This document shows, piece by piece, positions 13,143 through 28,100 of a stretch of DNA of 64,000 bases. Positions within the stretch are counted from its first letter, which is position 1. The number at the start of each line of letters is the position of its first letter. The notes beneath the pieces are model-generated. The model did no database searches and was not told the origin of the DNA. It saw only the letters and a list, made by a program, of their open reading frames with translations. A program made the translations under genes and the position numbers. This DNA is from Lagopus muta. Its lineage: Eukaryota; Chordata; Aves; Galliformes; Phasianidae. The stretch spans positions 16,379,501-16,443,500 of the forward strand of contig NC_064443.1 of assembly GCF_023343835.1 (NCBI RefSeq). The letters are read 5' to 3'.

Positions 13143-16100
13143 CTTTAATAAGAAGAACAAAGCATATTATTTAACTTCACAAACAGAATATTCCCAATTG
13201 ATATGGAGAACACAAGCCCTAAACACTGGCTGGTCACTTGCTTTACAAACAACTGCTTACTTCAGTTATGACTGTAAAAATAAATGTTGCACAAAAAAAT
13301 ACCAGGATGTGTCATTACTGTTTTTGGGGGTGACTTCTCACAAGGCTGGCCAGATCCCACCAAAAGACTTCAGAGATTTTCAGAAAAGAAATCTCTGATG
13401 TTTTCCCTTACTGTGTATCGCTGAAACAAGTGCACCTCTGAGGGGGTTTTCATTCTGTAAGTGCTGAACTTGCACTGTTAATGCTCCTGAAACTATTTGG
13501 TGCCTTCAAGTGTCTTCAGATTTTGTACTGATTATACATATTTAAACAGCCTCCCAGCTCTTCTACAGGTTATTTGAAATTAAATCCAATCTCTCCTCCA
13601 AATCACGCACACATTTAGCACCTATTAAAAACATATGCTCAATGAAAGTACAAGACTGATTTTGAGTCGCATGCATTTACTAACACAAAAAAGACAATGG
13701 TTAAAAATAAAAAGATCAGAATATTAGCAAGTTGGAGAAGCTATCCTACAACTACACTACTTATCCCACACTTCCCACTCTTTGGGTCTGTGATCTCTTC
13801 TCAGCCACCTCAGTGCCACGAGATGCTCATTTACACCGGCTGCACACTGTGCTTTACTCTTTCTTTGTATTCCAGTTGAAATTTCCATTTCTTTAAGTGT
13901 TTTCAGGTCAGCTCACGCTTTACCAGGAAAGCCCATCACAGATTTATAAGCAGAGGGAAGAAAAAGCCAAAGAATGCCTTGAAATGGGTAGGCAGCCAGA
14001 GGGGAAAGCGGGTATACAGTCCCAAGCATACATCCTGTTCCTTGTTGCACAGTTCTGCCTTAGACTATCAATCAACTTTTCACCACTTCCTGCAACAGCA
14101 GGTCTACTATAAATCCTGCAGTAACCGACTGGGTTTCATTTCCTCTGCCAAAACCTGCTAACCTGCAAGGCACGACACACTGACACCGGAGCAAGTAGCT
14201 GATAATGTAATACATGGCTCCTGCGAGGCAGAAGTTAAAGCGCTCGTTCTCTCAGCTGAATGATTTTAAAGATCTTTATATTCTATTTCCCAGGGGGGAT
14301 AATTACTCAGTATAACATACTCTTTTTTTTTTCCTCCTAAAGGAATTGTATTTAAATGTGGAGGAAGGGAAATGCAATGCAATTCCTTACCCATTCTACA
14401 CAGAGCAGCATTTCAAAGCCTAGCTTGGAATGCAATCATTAACCTTCCTTGGACCAACCGACAGAGTGGAAAACTAAGGGAATTGTTTACCATAAGCAAC
14501 TCCAGTCTAAAAACTAAATCGTAAGTCTAAGCAACCTTCAGTGTAAACACAGGTTCCAGATTTTCCAGAAGTTGCTTACTTGGCATTATAGACACAGATC
14601 TTCTGGCATAATACTTCACTTTTTATCAGGAATTTGAACTTTAAGTTCTGTAGTGTTTAAGAAGTTTCCAACCTAATTTGGAACAAAGAAAGCATTTTCC
14701 TGAAAACTAGAATGAACAAAAAAACAAACCAATGAGTGAAAAGGTTCCTAAAGCCTCACAGGTAAGCGGTAAGAATAATCTGTCTTGTAGGGAAACTTGT
14801 TCCCTGAACTCATTGGAGAGAAGCTGGTTTGTGCTTTCAGTCACCAAAGTTCACATCCCTTACAGAAAATCTTTTTCTTCTTTGCTTTGGAAGGAAGTAG
14901 GGAAACAGTTTCCAACATCATGTGTGCGTGTCCCCTCCCACTGTAAGGGAGGTTCATTATACCAAGGTGTAATTCGTTAATTTTGCTGTCCTGTCATATC
15001 CTTGTGGACAGCCAGGCTCCACAACCTAAACGTGCACCGTGACATAATATTCTGTACCTCTTTCACATGCAGTTCCTTCTAATTTCATGGACATCCATGA
15101 GCAATTGTATGCACAATTTCCTTTGGCAGTGCATCTTCAACTCCAGCTACCTGTTTTCCATCTGCCATTACAGACAATCAATTTTTCAAGTTCTGTTTAT
15201 CCACACATTTCTTCTATCACCTCTGTCACCTTGTTTCCTGAAATACTATGTGTATTTCTGTTTGTATTTCCACTACTGCACTATTTCATAGATATGTTTC
15301 CTATGAGATATTCAGTCCTTGAAATCACTTAGAATTCCCTCTTCTTTCACTGTTCTCTTATAATGTTCTTAACACCTTAGGTACAGGAACATGCCACAGG
15401 AAGGAGTCAAGTATTACAGAGATGTACGGCATTTTGAACATTTCTACATTAATAATACTCCACTGTGCTCCAGATTACTAATGATAAGAGGTGAGAAGAA
15501 AATACAGTGCCTGACACCACACACTGCTTTACTACAGTGAGATGCACTACAACCAATAGATAAAAGAATGGGCTGTGTAAAGCTGCAGTTTTTGAGCACT
15601 GTATACTCAAGTGCATTTCTATCAATGAATTCAAAGAGAATGAATGAAAACGTTGGTGTCTGACAGCAGCAGACAAACATTGGTCTCGCTGGACAGCATA
15701 AAGCTACAAAAGGCATTCTTCTGAATAGCTCAGCTTACCTCCTAACTGATCAAAACAGAGTACAAAATAATGATTATTAACTTGTAAAACAACTGTGGCT
15801 TCAAGATTCACATGTACCCCTTTTTCTCAAAAGCTAGGCTAGAACTACAGGGAGAAGACATGCTTTTCATCTTTACAAAGGATTATCAGAAGATGCCATT
15901 GTTTGAACAGCCTGCCCTGCCATCCTAACAGCAACAGCACGAACACTCTGCTTGAATGGCTACATGTCTGCAAAAAGCCAACACCTCCATCTATCCTCCT
16001 GCTATCTACAACTGCATTGCTTCAGTTCTCACAGCTGTGTCCCATGGAGCAGCGACAGCCAGCACCACACACAAGGTCACAGAGCACGTCTCAGAATCGA

Positions 16101-19100
16101 GCAAGGGTGCAGACCACGCAGACCTATGCAACCTTCTCCAACTGCATGGACACCCCAAAATCACATCAGACCAACCAGAATAGGAGTCTTCTGAGCAGTC
16201 ATTAAAAACCTAGAACATTACTTTCACCAACTCTTAGTATGGTTTGAGTTGGAAGGAATCTTGAAGACTATCCAGCCCCAATCTGTCACTGTGGGCTGGG
16301 GCACCTCCCCCTGAATCAGGCTGCCCAAAGTCTCATGGCTATATTTTAGCTCTTAGCTGCATCAGGTATTTGATATTAACTGGATTTAAAACAGCACAAA
16401 AAAGCCTCTTTTGGTAACTCAGATTTCTTCGTAGATGAAACACTTCCTCTCACCATCCGCTTTCCTCATCAAGTCTCTCCCAGAAAAAACTGGAAGTCTG
16501 CAGAGCTCAACATTTCAAACAGAAGGAAAACCTCAAAGTCTCATACTTCTGACAAATATATGGATAAAAACACAACTCCAGTCCAAAACTTCCCAATTTC
16601 TATGAAAAAACTAAAAAAAATTGAACAACAGCACTATGGGTTGGGTTTTTTTTTCCCTTCTTTTTTTTTCCTTAGCAGAATTACAGTTAGTATATATCAG
16701 TCCATCTCAATTAAGGCAATTAACTAATTTCAAGGAAAACAATTTCAGGAGTGCATTACACATCAGCCTTAAGAAAAGATATTACTCTCTGGACAAAAAC
16801 AAGGCAAAAAGCACAGGAATCAGAGCACAGAAATGCTTCTGAGAGGTACCAACTCTGAGCTGATGATTTCCTTGGCTGAAAAGCAAGCAATAATTAAGGA
16901 AACAAAAGTGAGACACCAGCAATGAGATATCATGCACTACAGATTTGCTGTAAACAAGCCCCGCTGTTTCCAAAATCTTTGGAGTAGCATTTTAGAGATT
17001 AAACAGCAAATACTTTAATTTTTCAAGTATGATTAATGGAATTGCATGATTACTTTAAGACACGCTCATTCAGTATGCGCATTTGTGGTAATGATATCTT
17101 ATTATTATGGTAATAGTGTTCTTACATAAACCTGCCTAATAGGCTTTAAAGGTGCCACACAAGGTAATTATTAGTTATCAAGATGTCAGTTGCTTAAGGA
17201 AAATGTTTAATTACAGGTTAAATGATCAGATGCGTGTTTTGTTTAAGGCACAGCTTTGAGGAACAGGTAACAACAAGGCATCTCGGGTCGTCTGAAATTA
17301 AGATTTCAAGGCAAAGGTGCTGTAAAATCCTGGTCTAGAAAGCAGAAGAGTTTCTCCATGGGCTAGAAGAAAAAAAAAGTCTCATACATCTCAGATTGTG
17401 AAAGAGTAGCAATTGTGTGAAAAGAAAGTATCAGAAGAGCTTTTGCAGGGAGGTTCATCAACAGCTGGAAGGAAAACCCACCAAGCAAAGTCACCATGCC
17501 ACAGAAGGTAAAGAATAAACACAGGACATGGGGACACATCCAGACAAAACCCTCTGGTTTTCTAGGATCTAGAGGATTTCTAGTGTTACAGTAAAACTAA
17601 GTAACTATGCATCTCTATACCTTCAGTGAGAAATAGCAGAAAAAGGTTTTAAAGTAGCCTTTCCATCTTCCGTGCATCCAAATCTCTTGCCTCAGTAGCA
17701 CAGTTATGTAAAAAATAAAAATAAAAAAAATCAAACAAAACCCAGAAAACTTGAATATATGAAATCAGCACCCTACACTTCATTCTCTATGAGGTATGGA
17801 ACTGCACACTTGATCATGGCATGCAAGTTGCATATAGAAAATACTGTGCAAAGTATTCACAAAACATGGGAGTAAATAGTCAACTGGCCTGACAGCCTTT
17901 AAAACCTGGAGCCAGTAATATTTCACTATGCAACAGAACATTTGCTTGTAGGAGTACAAGCTGTAGCTTGCTGCTGTTTTTGTAAACAATGAAAATTATT
18001 TCTACTAATCATAAGTGTGTCTTTGCATTTACAGATGTATACAAACATCAACTTTTCTGAAGTTTGTGGTGCAAACTAGGTGTAAAACAGATAGCAAACC
18101 ACAACTGCAATGCAATAGGATTTTCCTCCTGTCTACTATTGCTCAATCACAACCAAGTCAGTGTACAGAGCAGATGTGCTGTCATAGCAGATTGAGCTGT
18201 TCACGCTCAAGTACAGTACGAAAGCAACAAAGCACAGAAACCTACATAGCAGACATTGACAACAGCTTTGGTTACCAGCCTGGTGCTTAATGTGACCCAA
18301 CTGGTCTTGGAACCAAGATTTATAACTGAAGTCTTGTTATATGATGCTGTTCCAATGTGGTTAGGGCCTATTAATTGTGTTACAATGGGAATCAGTTCTC
18401 CACGCTAGCAACGCTAACTTGGTTCCACAGAGTTGACAAGCCCTGTTTTACATGTAAAACACTTTACATTAATTATCTGTAAGCCTTACAGGCCAGATAA
18501 ACAAGTCTCAAAGAAACAGTAGATACTTCAAGTACAGACTTGCCTTTGTAGCATTGTAAGTTTTACCACAGAAGAAAATGGGCCTGTTTTATTGCCAAGC
18601 AGCAGCCCTGGTAGGCCAACAACTCCTCAAGATGCATTCAACTACAACCAGCATCACGCAGTGCCAGTCAGCAGGGCTGACAAACACAGAGCAGTTGGGT
18701 AACTTGCCTCCAGCCAAGGCTCTGGACACCTCAGATTCATCTCACAGCAAAGCTGCTGCATTAAGCTAAAGCCTTTCTTTCTGACTGCTGGATCACACAG
18801 TACTCCCAGCTGTCTAAGTACTACACAATTGCTGCATGAGAAGTTACTCGGTTTTAGGAGAAAGCCTCAGTCTATATTTAAACTACCTTTCCCAACAAGG
18901 CCTGGCAAAATTCACACTTATGAGAGAGTTTCACACACCCATTTTCTGAGATAAAACAGGTAAGATAAGCAGTAGAACCAGCCAAGAGCACAACCACTTT
19001 AAATGTTTCCAAATTACACACCTAGCAGCAGTAATTACAACTTCCCACAACTACTCTTTAGCTAGAGGCATCATAAGAACTAAAGCAATTCTGGAATTAA

Positions 19101-22100
19101 TACTATCTCAGGCATCACCAGATACTATCCCAAAGCAGAGTCCCAGCAGTTCAGATGAAGAGGGCATGGAAGTGGAAGTATGTTCAAGATTCTAAAGCAC
19201 GAGTTGAACTATAAGGGATACCAGTTACCCACCTTGCAGCAAGACTGGGTGAGGACTGGCTGCAATACATCATCAGTGCTGCGCTGTCACTGGCAACCAA
19301 CAAGATCAAACATCTCTCCACACTTGAATCATTACATATATTTTTTTCTTTCTAGCTGTTTGAAATTGTTTTTCCATGATTATGATACAGAACTGAAGGA
19401 CAATTTGATTTTAATAAAATACTCAAGACATGAAAAAGGCCAAGTTTGATCAACTCTGACTGTAAAACACAGAAGCAATAACAGGAATGACACTGGCTGC
19501 AGAAGATAACTTCATTAACGTAGAAACACCTGGATCAACAGGCACAGATAAGCAAGAGTGGTCACTAATAAAGATCTGATAATATAAAAATCCTCCAGTT
19601 CAGGAAAATAATCCTTACAAATGGACATTTACCAGTAATCATAAGAAACTCACACTAAACACACCATTTATTTGCCCAAACTACTACAGTCACAGGTTAG
19701 GAAAGAAAACAAGCTTCAGAATCTGCACAGAGATAAGAGTCTCTGATTCAATTATACCTTATGGCATCTCATATAAAACACTTGCTATATTTCACCACAT
19801 TTTATTCCCTTTCCAAGGTCATTCTTAATGAGTGCTTCACTATTCAAGGACTTCTAACCACACAGAAATTGTTTTGAAAAATGCAAGCACAGAATGAGCC
19901 CTGCAGTGCTTAGGAGACTTCTAACAAGGTTTGTTTGCTGGAAGCAGCAGTGAAACCCCACCACCAAATCAAGCTCTGAAAGTAATTCATGGCAGAGACG
20001 GTAGTCCTGGGACATTTTAAACAGTAACAAACGCTTTGCCTATCTGCAAACCCACTACATTACAGACCATAATAATGATCTGCTCTTATTGCAAAGTACC
20101 TTACATACCCTTTTCCTCCAATTTCCTGCAAGACTGGGGAACTACTCACAGATTTTATTTTGTCCAGTTCTGGGAACACAACCAGCCTCAACAGCAAAGC
20201 ATGGCTAAAACTTAACGAAGCAGAACAACACTACCCTCAAATCTGAGGCATGAAGTGGAAAAGAAAATACACCCATTAACTGACGCAAAGGGCAGCTCTT
20301 TCTTGGAAAGAAGCACATTCATTCAGAATACAGATAATATTTTATCCTTGCACAGACAATACCACAGGTCCCTAATGAACAGCAAAGTCTCAGAGTCAAA
20401 CATTTTCCATTCCCTCCTACAAAAATGGAGAGTAATTCCAGAAAATTCCTTAAGAAGTTATTTACAGAATAAGTAACATCTACTAAATCACTGTTCCCAG
20501 GTTTTTTGTTGGTGTTACCTTATCATTATTACTGAAACAAACCTTCTTAAAGGTGGCCCATCAGAATCCTGCTTGCCTTATGAGATCTGAAGGACCACAA
20601 AGGCAGTGCCATTAACAGCCAGCACGATAACAGAAACTGCACCATTCAACAGTTCCACCTACTTAGTTTATTATACGTTTTTATAGTGAGAGGCAGAACC
20701 AATAGATAACCCCATTAAAATCTCATTAGCTCTGATCAATGAGCAGCAAAGGTAATGTAAGAACAAAGCTGAATTTAATGTGTTTGTGAAGGAGAAACAG
20801 AACAATTTTCTTCAGGACTCAGGTAAGAAATTGACCTGAACTTTAACTAATCTTCCACATTACCTGCAGCAAAAGAAAGACAGATGAGTGTAAACACAAC
20901 ACATTTGTTCATGTGATGTAGTACCAGGTTACCCACTGCCTCTGTAGGAAATGAACAGCCTCCAGAACCCAGAGCTAAGAACAACTTAGTTTCTAAGTTT
21001 CCTTATGAAAAGCCAGGGGCTAAAATAACATGGCCAGTGTATTTGGGATATTTTATGCAACCGCACATAAGAATTAATTCTTCTCTCAATTTCTCAAGGT
21101 AACGGATTGTGATTTCTAGCCTAAATAAGTTGGGTCTATGCAGTTAGGTGATCTTTACACTTAGTGATAATGATTTCTCTTGTAACAACTCTTAAATAAT
21201 AGGCAACTTTAATCAAATTTGAGAGGCTACAAGTTGAAAAAGATCCTTAAATTCCTACATATTTGATGAAAATATTCAGAGGTAGATCTGAAATAATCAC
21301 CCCTACGACAAAAGGCGGGGAGAACGCGGCTATGCGTGCAATGGTTTGGAGGGAGACCACAGCATGGCTATGCCAAGGAGCTCACCTCTACTCAGCTACT
21401 GCATGTGCTGCCTCTTGCACAGTGGAAGTGTTGAAGGACATGAAGAAACCAGGGCACAAAGACTGGGATTGTTGTACAAAGGTTACAGGCTCATTTTCCC
21501 CTTCTTCCCTTGTAGGCATTAAGTTGGAGATTGGAAAAAGTATTCACTGCACACCAAATCTTTACCTTAAACATAGGAAAACCACATGATAAAATGGGGG
21601 CACTGAGTTCAAGACGTAGTCTGGAAAATACATCTCTCTGTACAAGAGAGAACAGCCAAGAGAAACCTACCATATGTCTCCAGGTAGCAGACAGCAGTCC
21701 TGAGCACAAAGCAATGGCTGATGTGGAAGAGTCCTACAGGCTTAAGGGAAATATAAAATGCTTTCATCTCGAAATTCAGCATTTCAAAGGGCACTGCATG
21801 AATTCGGGAGTTAAGAGTGATATGCTGCAATCCAACCTGCAGCCTTGTAAACATGAACTGCTATCTACATAGCTTAAAGTATTACAGTTTGTTAAACATA
21901 AATCACATACAAAGCACAGCACCATCATTTCAATTTAAGTGACTGTATGTTAATAAATCTGAGCATTTCAAGTGACTTTCCATATTTTTTCTGAAATTCC
22001 ACAGCACTCCTTTTGTAATGAACCTGAATACTGTATGAGCTAAACTTCACATTTATAAATATTTTAAACAAAGATGAAGCTTTCCAGTATAATATTTTAA

Positions 22101-25100
22101 TTACTTAGTCTTGCTTGGTCTTTTTGGTTAGTTGCAACTATGCGTATCACATTATAAAAGAAATCAAGTACAGCTTAGTTCTGTGTAAATTATTATGAAA
22201 GCATTCATAAGAAAAAACTTGTAATTAATACTGGACTATAAAAAGGAATCACTGTTTATACTGTAGGAATAGTTTAGGTGAGCTTAAAAACAGTTCAGTG
22301 TTGCCAAAATAGCTTCAGTGAGTCGAAACAAGCGTAAACATCTAACAGTGGCACAGCTCCCAAAGTTCTACATGATAACTAAGGTAACAAGTGGCAAACA
22401 CGTAACTCATCACAAAACTGATGCAGAGAAAGGAACAGGTCGTGAACTGTGATGGCAAACGTTGACTGTGTTACAGAAACGGACTGCCAGCACTGATTCT
22501 ACATGAGCCTCGTCTTGCTCTTAAATATCTCAACTGCCATCACACGCGACTTTGTCTTGACAACCTCTCATGATCTAGGATCTTGAACTCCTAACACTGT
22601 AAATCATAGTTTGTACTATAACATGGTAATGAAAGATAATCACAAAAAGCAGTGCAGATGTGAATTTTAATGTCAGAATAATGCTGGTGAAGTCATCATG
22701 CATGAGGAAAAATAATGGAAACAATGATAACAGATGGACTTAAAGGCACTGTTAATACACTAAAACGGTATCCTGCCCCTTTACAATGGGATTTACCAAC
22801 CTAACAGCAGAAATCCTAGTGAGGTAGATCAGCATTCTGACTGCAACCTCAACCTGCAGCCATGCCAGTCACAGACCCCTGTCAACTCACACAATCTCAA
22901 CACAGAAGCACATAAACCTGAGCACCTTGCAGGCTCCTGGCGGGTCAGCACAAATCTGCAGGCACCCCAATTGCTCAGCCCGCTCCCACATCCTCCCCAT
23001 CATCCCACCAAGCTTGTAGGGCTCCTAGTATCAGGGGCTCCAGGGTTAGATTCCACCTTTAGGCACTGTAATGATAGTGCCCCATCCACTGAACCAAGCC
23101 TGCTCCAGAGAAGGCTGAAAACAAAGCAGGGAGGCATTAACAGCCCACAGATCAGCTCCCACTTTGATCACAGCTGCACACTCCTCCTGCTCAGAGGCAG
23201 CAAGCACAAGCACTGCCTTCCCAAATGGAGGCAGAGGAGCCAGCTGAGATGCACGGGCTGAAAGATGTGACACCCACTGCTGACCCTTCTGCAGGCAGAC
23301 AGGAGCTGCCTCCCAACAACTTTGGGAAATCAAAGCAATAGCCAGAGGGGGGGAAAAATGGCTTTCTTCTCTCTCTTCTCTACCCACAGCAAGGTGCATT
23401 CAGACACAGCTTGGAGGAATATGAGCCATAGGAAAGTGATGGAATAAATGAAAAAAAAAACAAATAGAGGAAAGGAGAGGAAAAACATCAAAGGGAACTG
23501 CAGCTAGCAGCTGGGAGGAGAGATTAAATCCCTTGTTAAAAATCCATGTTTTACAGGGCTTGCTAAAACACATATAAAGGAGAATTTCTGGCATTATATC
23601 CACCTGTCTATCACACTTCTCAGCCTTCGGGGCAAGCCATGTTTTGCTTTAAGCCTCTTAAGTAATATGTTACATTACTTGGGTATTGTTATTTACAAAG
23701 TGCTCCGCACACACCTACTGCTCCACAGACAATTGAAGTGACAGCTCAGGCTTTAAATAAGATGCAACATTTAATGAGAAGCACAGCAGCACAGGATGAC
23801 AGTAAACAAAAAGAAACTATATTAAAAACATGCATCAAAACAGTGAAAGATGAGAAGCACAATGTGCTTGCAAATTCTTAGTTACTATTTTTAAATCAAA
23901 GAACCGTGATCTGAGGATTAAAAGCAAATGACTTGGCATGGAAATAAACATGGATTCTCTACCAAATTCAAGCATCGACAGCCAGCATTCTCTTCAATAA
24001 ATTGGCGAGCCCTTGCCTAGGTTCTATGTGCTAAATGACAGTGCTTCCTTTTTAGCACTAGAAAAAGCTACTTTAAAAAAATAAATAGTAAAGAACCTCA
24101 TCTTGTTTCTGTATGAGACCCAAGGTTAGCATCTGAAATACAAGGTATGTTTCTGGACTATGCTACCTTGATTGAAACAAACAAGACCGTAAAGAATAAC
24201 TCAACCTATGGAGAAAGAGCCAACTCATAATTACACTTCACCAGGAAAACATATGAACACATTGCTGAATTTCTCATGTTCCATGTTCAACCAGAGGTGT
24301 TTTTGGATTTTAACTTTATGTCACATAACAGACAAATGGGCAGAAATCTCTGCCCATCACACAGACACATCCACATCAACTTCTAACTTCATCAGTTAAC
24401 TACAACATTTTCGTGCTCTTGCCATACCACAACCAATCAGACATATATTCAAGGAGCCTTTGCTGCCATTGCTCTTTCCAATTCTCAACCTCAATCTGAG
24501 AAGCAGAGACTAGAATTACTGTGAGCTATGCCACAAATGATGCCACTTTCTTCTGCAAAATGACACTATTCTGCCTCTTCTGCACTCACTGCTCTCCTGC
24601 CTACTAAGAGAGGCACACACACTCGAGTTCCAGCAGTTCTCAAGCATGACCCAAGCTATTTTTCCTGGAGCTCTTGCCCTTAACTATCTGCTGTTCTCCA
24701 CCCCTCGACTATGATCCACAATCTTTTACTGTAAGTGTGCCATCTTAGACTTGATTGTATTAAAACACATGTTGTTCAAGTGAGCATATGTTGCCAATCT
24801 GGGTTGGTCTGTGCAACTCATCTGTTCAAATCATCATTCTCTACTTAAAAAAGGCCCGTTTCTAATGTTACCATTAATTTGTATCTATAAAAAGATGCAC
24901 AGCACTTTCTTACAGATTGCTAAGGATATTGGACCGTATTCAGACAAAAACTCTGAAAGTGTGGATGATCTTAATTTCATTAGGTAATAAAAGAATCCAT
25001 CTCTTCCCAGTTCCTGCTTTTTTTTCTAATATTTCCTATAACACACCAGCAATTCCAACACTTGGTAGTATGTAAACAGAAACAAGCAGAAAACAGACCC

Positions 25101-28100
25101 CAACAGACCAAAACAGATTGCAGAGAGACCATTTGAAGCAGCCACTCCCATGCTTAGTAGAAGCTTGAAAAGCAGCTGGGACATCTGACAGTTTATACAC
25201 TGCTACAGGCCACCAAAGAAGTGAATGAACAGCAACCCTAGTGCAGCCCAATTACTTGGAGCAGTAAGCACACGCAGCACTGCACGCTGAACTCGCTGCC
25301 AGCAACAGTAATGCCAGCACGTAAAGCCTGCTAAGAAGGAATTACAATAATTGAGGCTTGCAGTTGTGAGCAACCATTGCAAGTCATCACAGGACACTGA
25401 GAACAATGCCTACATGACCAGATAAAACAGCTTTCTTACTGCATTCAGCTGAGAGGCGTAGCAGTATCAAGATTTTTTGCTTTATCTCTTGTACCACAGA
25501 TGGCAACAAGGATGTTGTCTGATAAATAATATAACTAGCTGCATCAGAACAGACACTAAAAGCAGATGCTAATGGCAAGGTTGCTTTAAAAGCAGCAACA
25601 TGAAAGTAGTTTTTTCTCTGCATCACCATCAAAAACTGGAACTTAAACCAGAAATGGTCACAGCCTTCACTTACCATGGGCAGCAAACAAGGTGAAGTGA
25701 CACCTGAGCTACAGCCAAGGCAGGGTACCACTGAGCATGAAACTAATTCACCTAAAATACATCACTGAGAGTTGAGATTTTTAGTAAGGATAAAACTGCA
25801 GGAAGTACTTTAAACACTGTGCAGCTCAGTTTAATCCCACAGAACCAGGCAGCAGGATTTCCATCCAGAACATACAATTGCTGTGCCTTTGTTCTTCTGA
25901 ATCGTGGCTGCTGAATCCAAGAGGTTAAACCACTGGGTAATCCTTCTTCTGTCAAGGATTTCCCCAACCCACACACACACATACACAGACAGAAAATTTA
26001 ATAAACTAACGTGCTGGTAGCACATCATTGAGATCTGTTAGGGAAGTTTTGTTCCTGAATCCTCCTTTCTGAGCTTTATGTTTTCCTAATAGATGCTCAC
26101 AGTCATCATCTACTCCATGCGCCCCTCATTAGGCAGGACAGTTCTTAGCTGGATGTCACAGCTAAGTTACTCTTAGGAACACTGCAGTAACACAAAGAAT
26201 GAATAGGATTTAATGAACACCAACCCTAAAGGTAGCAAAAAAAAAAAAAAAAAAAAAGGACAAAAAAGGCTGTTTTTTCTCTATTAAAATATTTTGTGCT
26301 TCACAAAGGCCCAGACCACTACAGAAAACAAATGCCACAATCAAAATAGCTTCTACTTAACTTCCCAAAGCTTTCTTCACAAGTAACAACTGGGTCAGAT
26401 TTCCTAAGTTAGCAGATGAGTGATCAGTCTAACAAATAAAACGCAATATATCTCAAAACTCTAATTATATTATCTAAAAGATCATATTTCACTACACATT
26501 TAAATACATTACATGTTATGTTTTCCCAAATGTAGTAAAAGCCTGTAGTAGTTCTTTTCAGGAAGGCTGCTATACATGATCTGCATGCACTTAAATCAAG
26601 CACCTTGTATGAGGGAGCCTATATGATAACAAGCTGCAAGGAAAATACTGCACATAAAGATTCCCCGCAGAGAACAGTGTAAAAGAACAGTGTAAATTAG
26701 TAAGACAGAGCTGCACAAATATTTCCACTGAGGAAAGACTTCTGAACATTCAATGGGACAGTGTGTTCAGATGGGCACAACAGCAAGCTATCTGCACCAC
26801 TGCCATTATCAGTGTGGTTTTGGAAGAAGTGTCAGCAGGCTGCCTTACACATCCAAACCCAGGATTTGAGTGTTTGGTTTTTTTTCCCCCCAGGTATTTA
26901 AATACCTTTAAGTCTTTGAACTTAAATCCATGTAGAGCCAACAAAGTGTCACAAGAAATACAAAGAATCTTCCCACTACCAAACTTTTGCCAATGCAATG
27001 GACTAAAACTGGAGATAGAAATCCTTACTCCTGTTTTAAAATCTGAGATGACAGGTGGCACTAAAACTCCTAACATCACCAATCTTATTTCTTCCTGGAA
27101 GACCTGTGTTCCTTCATGCCTTTGCAATGCCAGACCTTAAAACTTCAGGCCTGCATTGCACTGTATTGATTAAAACAGAAATGCAGACAGCCCAGGGAAA
27201 AGGAAAAGGGGGGCTCAACAATCACAGTCAATCTCATCACCCGACGACACACTGTGAGTGTAATTAATCCTACATTTACTTAGAGAACTTCACACCCTAC
27301 ACATAAAGCAGCAACTCCCTGCTGGCTTCAGACTAGGTAATTATGTTGTAACAAGGACTAGGCTTCCACTATAACAGAGATGAAAAGGAGAACAGAGCCA
27401 TGAAGCTAGCCTACCTTTCAGGGTAGGTATCACCTGCAAATCAAAAGAAGCAGGCTTAACATGTTTAGGAATACTTGAGTTAGATTTTATTTAGTTAATT
27501 CAAATAACATATCAGCTTCCACAGAGACTGCACAAACACCACCAGGAATCACAGTTCTTAACTCTAAAGTAAACAGTCCATGTTTGAAATGGCATTTGTA
27601 CCCACACTGGCCAAATTAGCAGGATTATGCTTGTTTCAGGTGCAAGTATATGTGCTCTGCAACATGGAGTTGTGACAGAGTATGTATACCCTAAAGCTGC
27701 CTCTATACAGATATAAAAAAAGTGGCAGGCTAAGTTCCATGGGATATGCTGAAGTAATTTAGCAGCTCATCTCTCTTACCATAATAGAGCTCCTTTGTCA
27801 TACAAGTTGTAACTACAACAACACACAACACAAACTGTGACTTCCTAATATTTTGCAGTAAGATGAGGTGGCAAGTTAAAGAAAAACAGTGCTAACAAAA
27901 GATATATAAATTACATGAGACCAAAAACCTTATTCTTCTGCTTTCCTGGGGAAGCTGGCGGCCCTGCCTGTGGCAGGGGGGTTGGAGATTCATAATCCTT
28001 GAGGTCCCTTCCAACCTGGGCCATTCTGTAATTTTGATTCCTCATACCCATTAAGTCTGGGGATGCATTAACTACAGAGCTGTGCACAAATAGGTGTGGT

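Noticed and set aside
25964..25990. Short (CA)n stretch
   Set aside because: Only about ten interrupted units; too short to matter as a microsatellite.
26750..27140. Overlapping 125-codon open frames on both strands in the last SHQ1 intron
   Set aside because: Both start or end without a good context, neither shows a known motif, and paired open frames of this size are expected by chance in stop-poor sequence.
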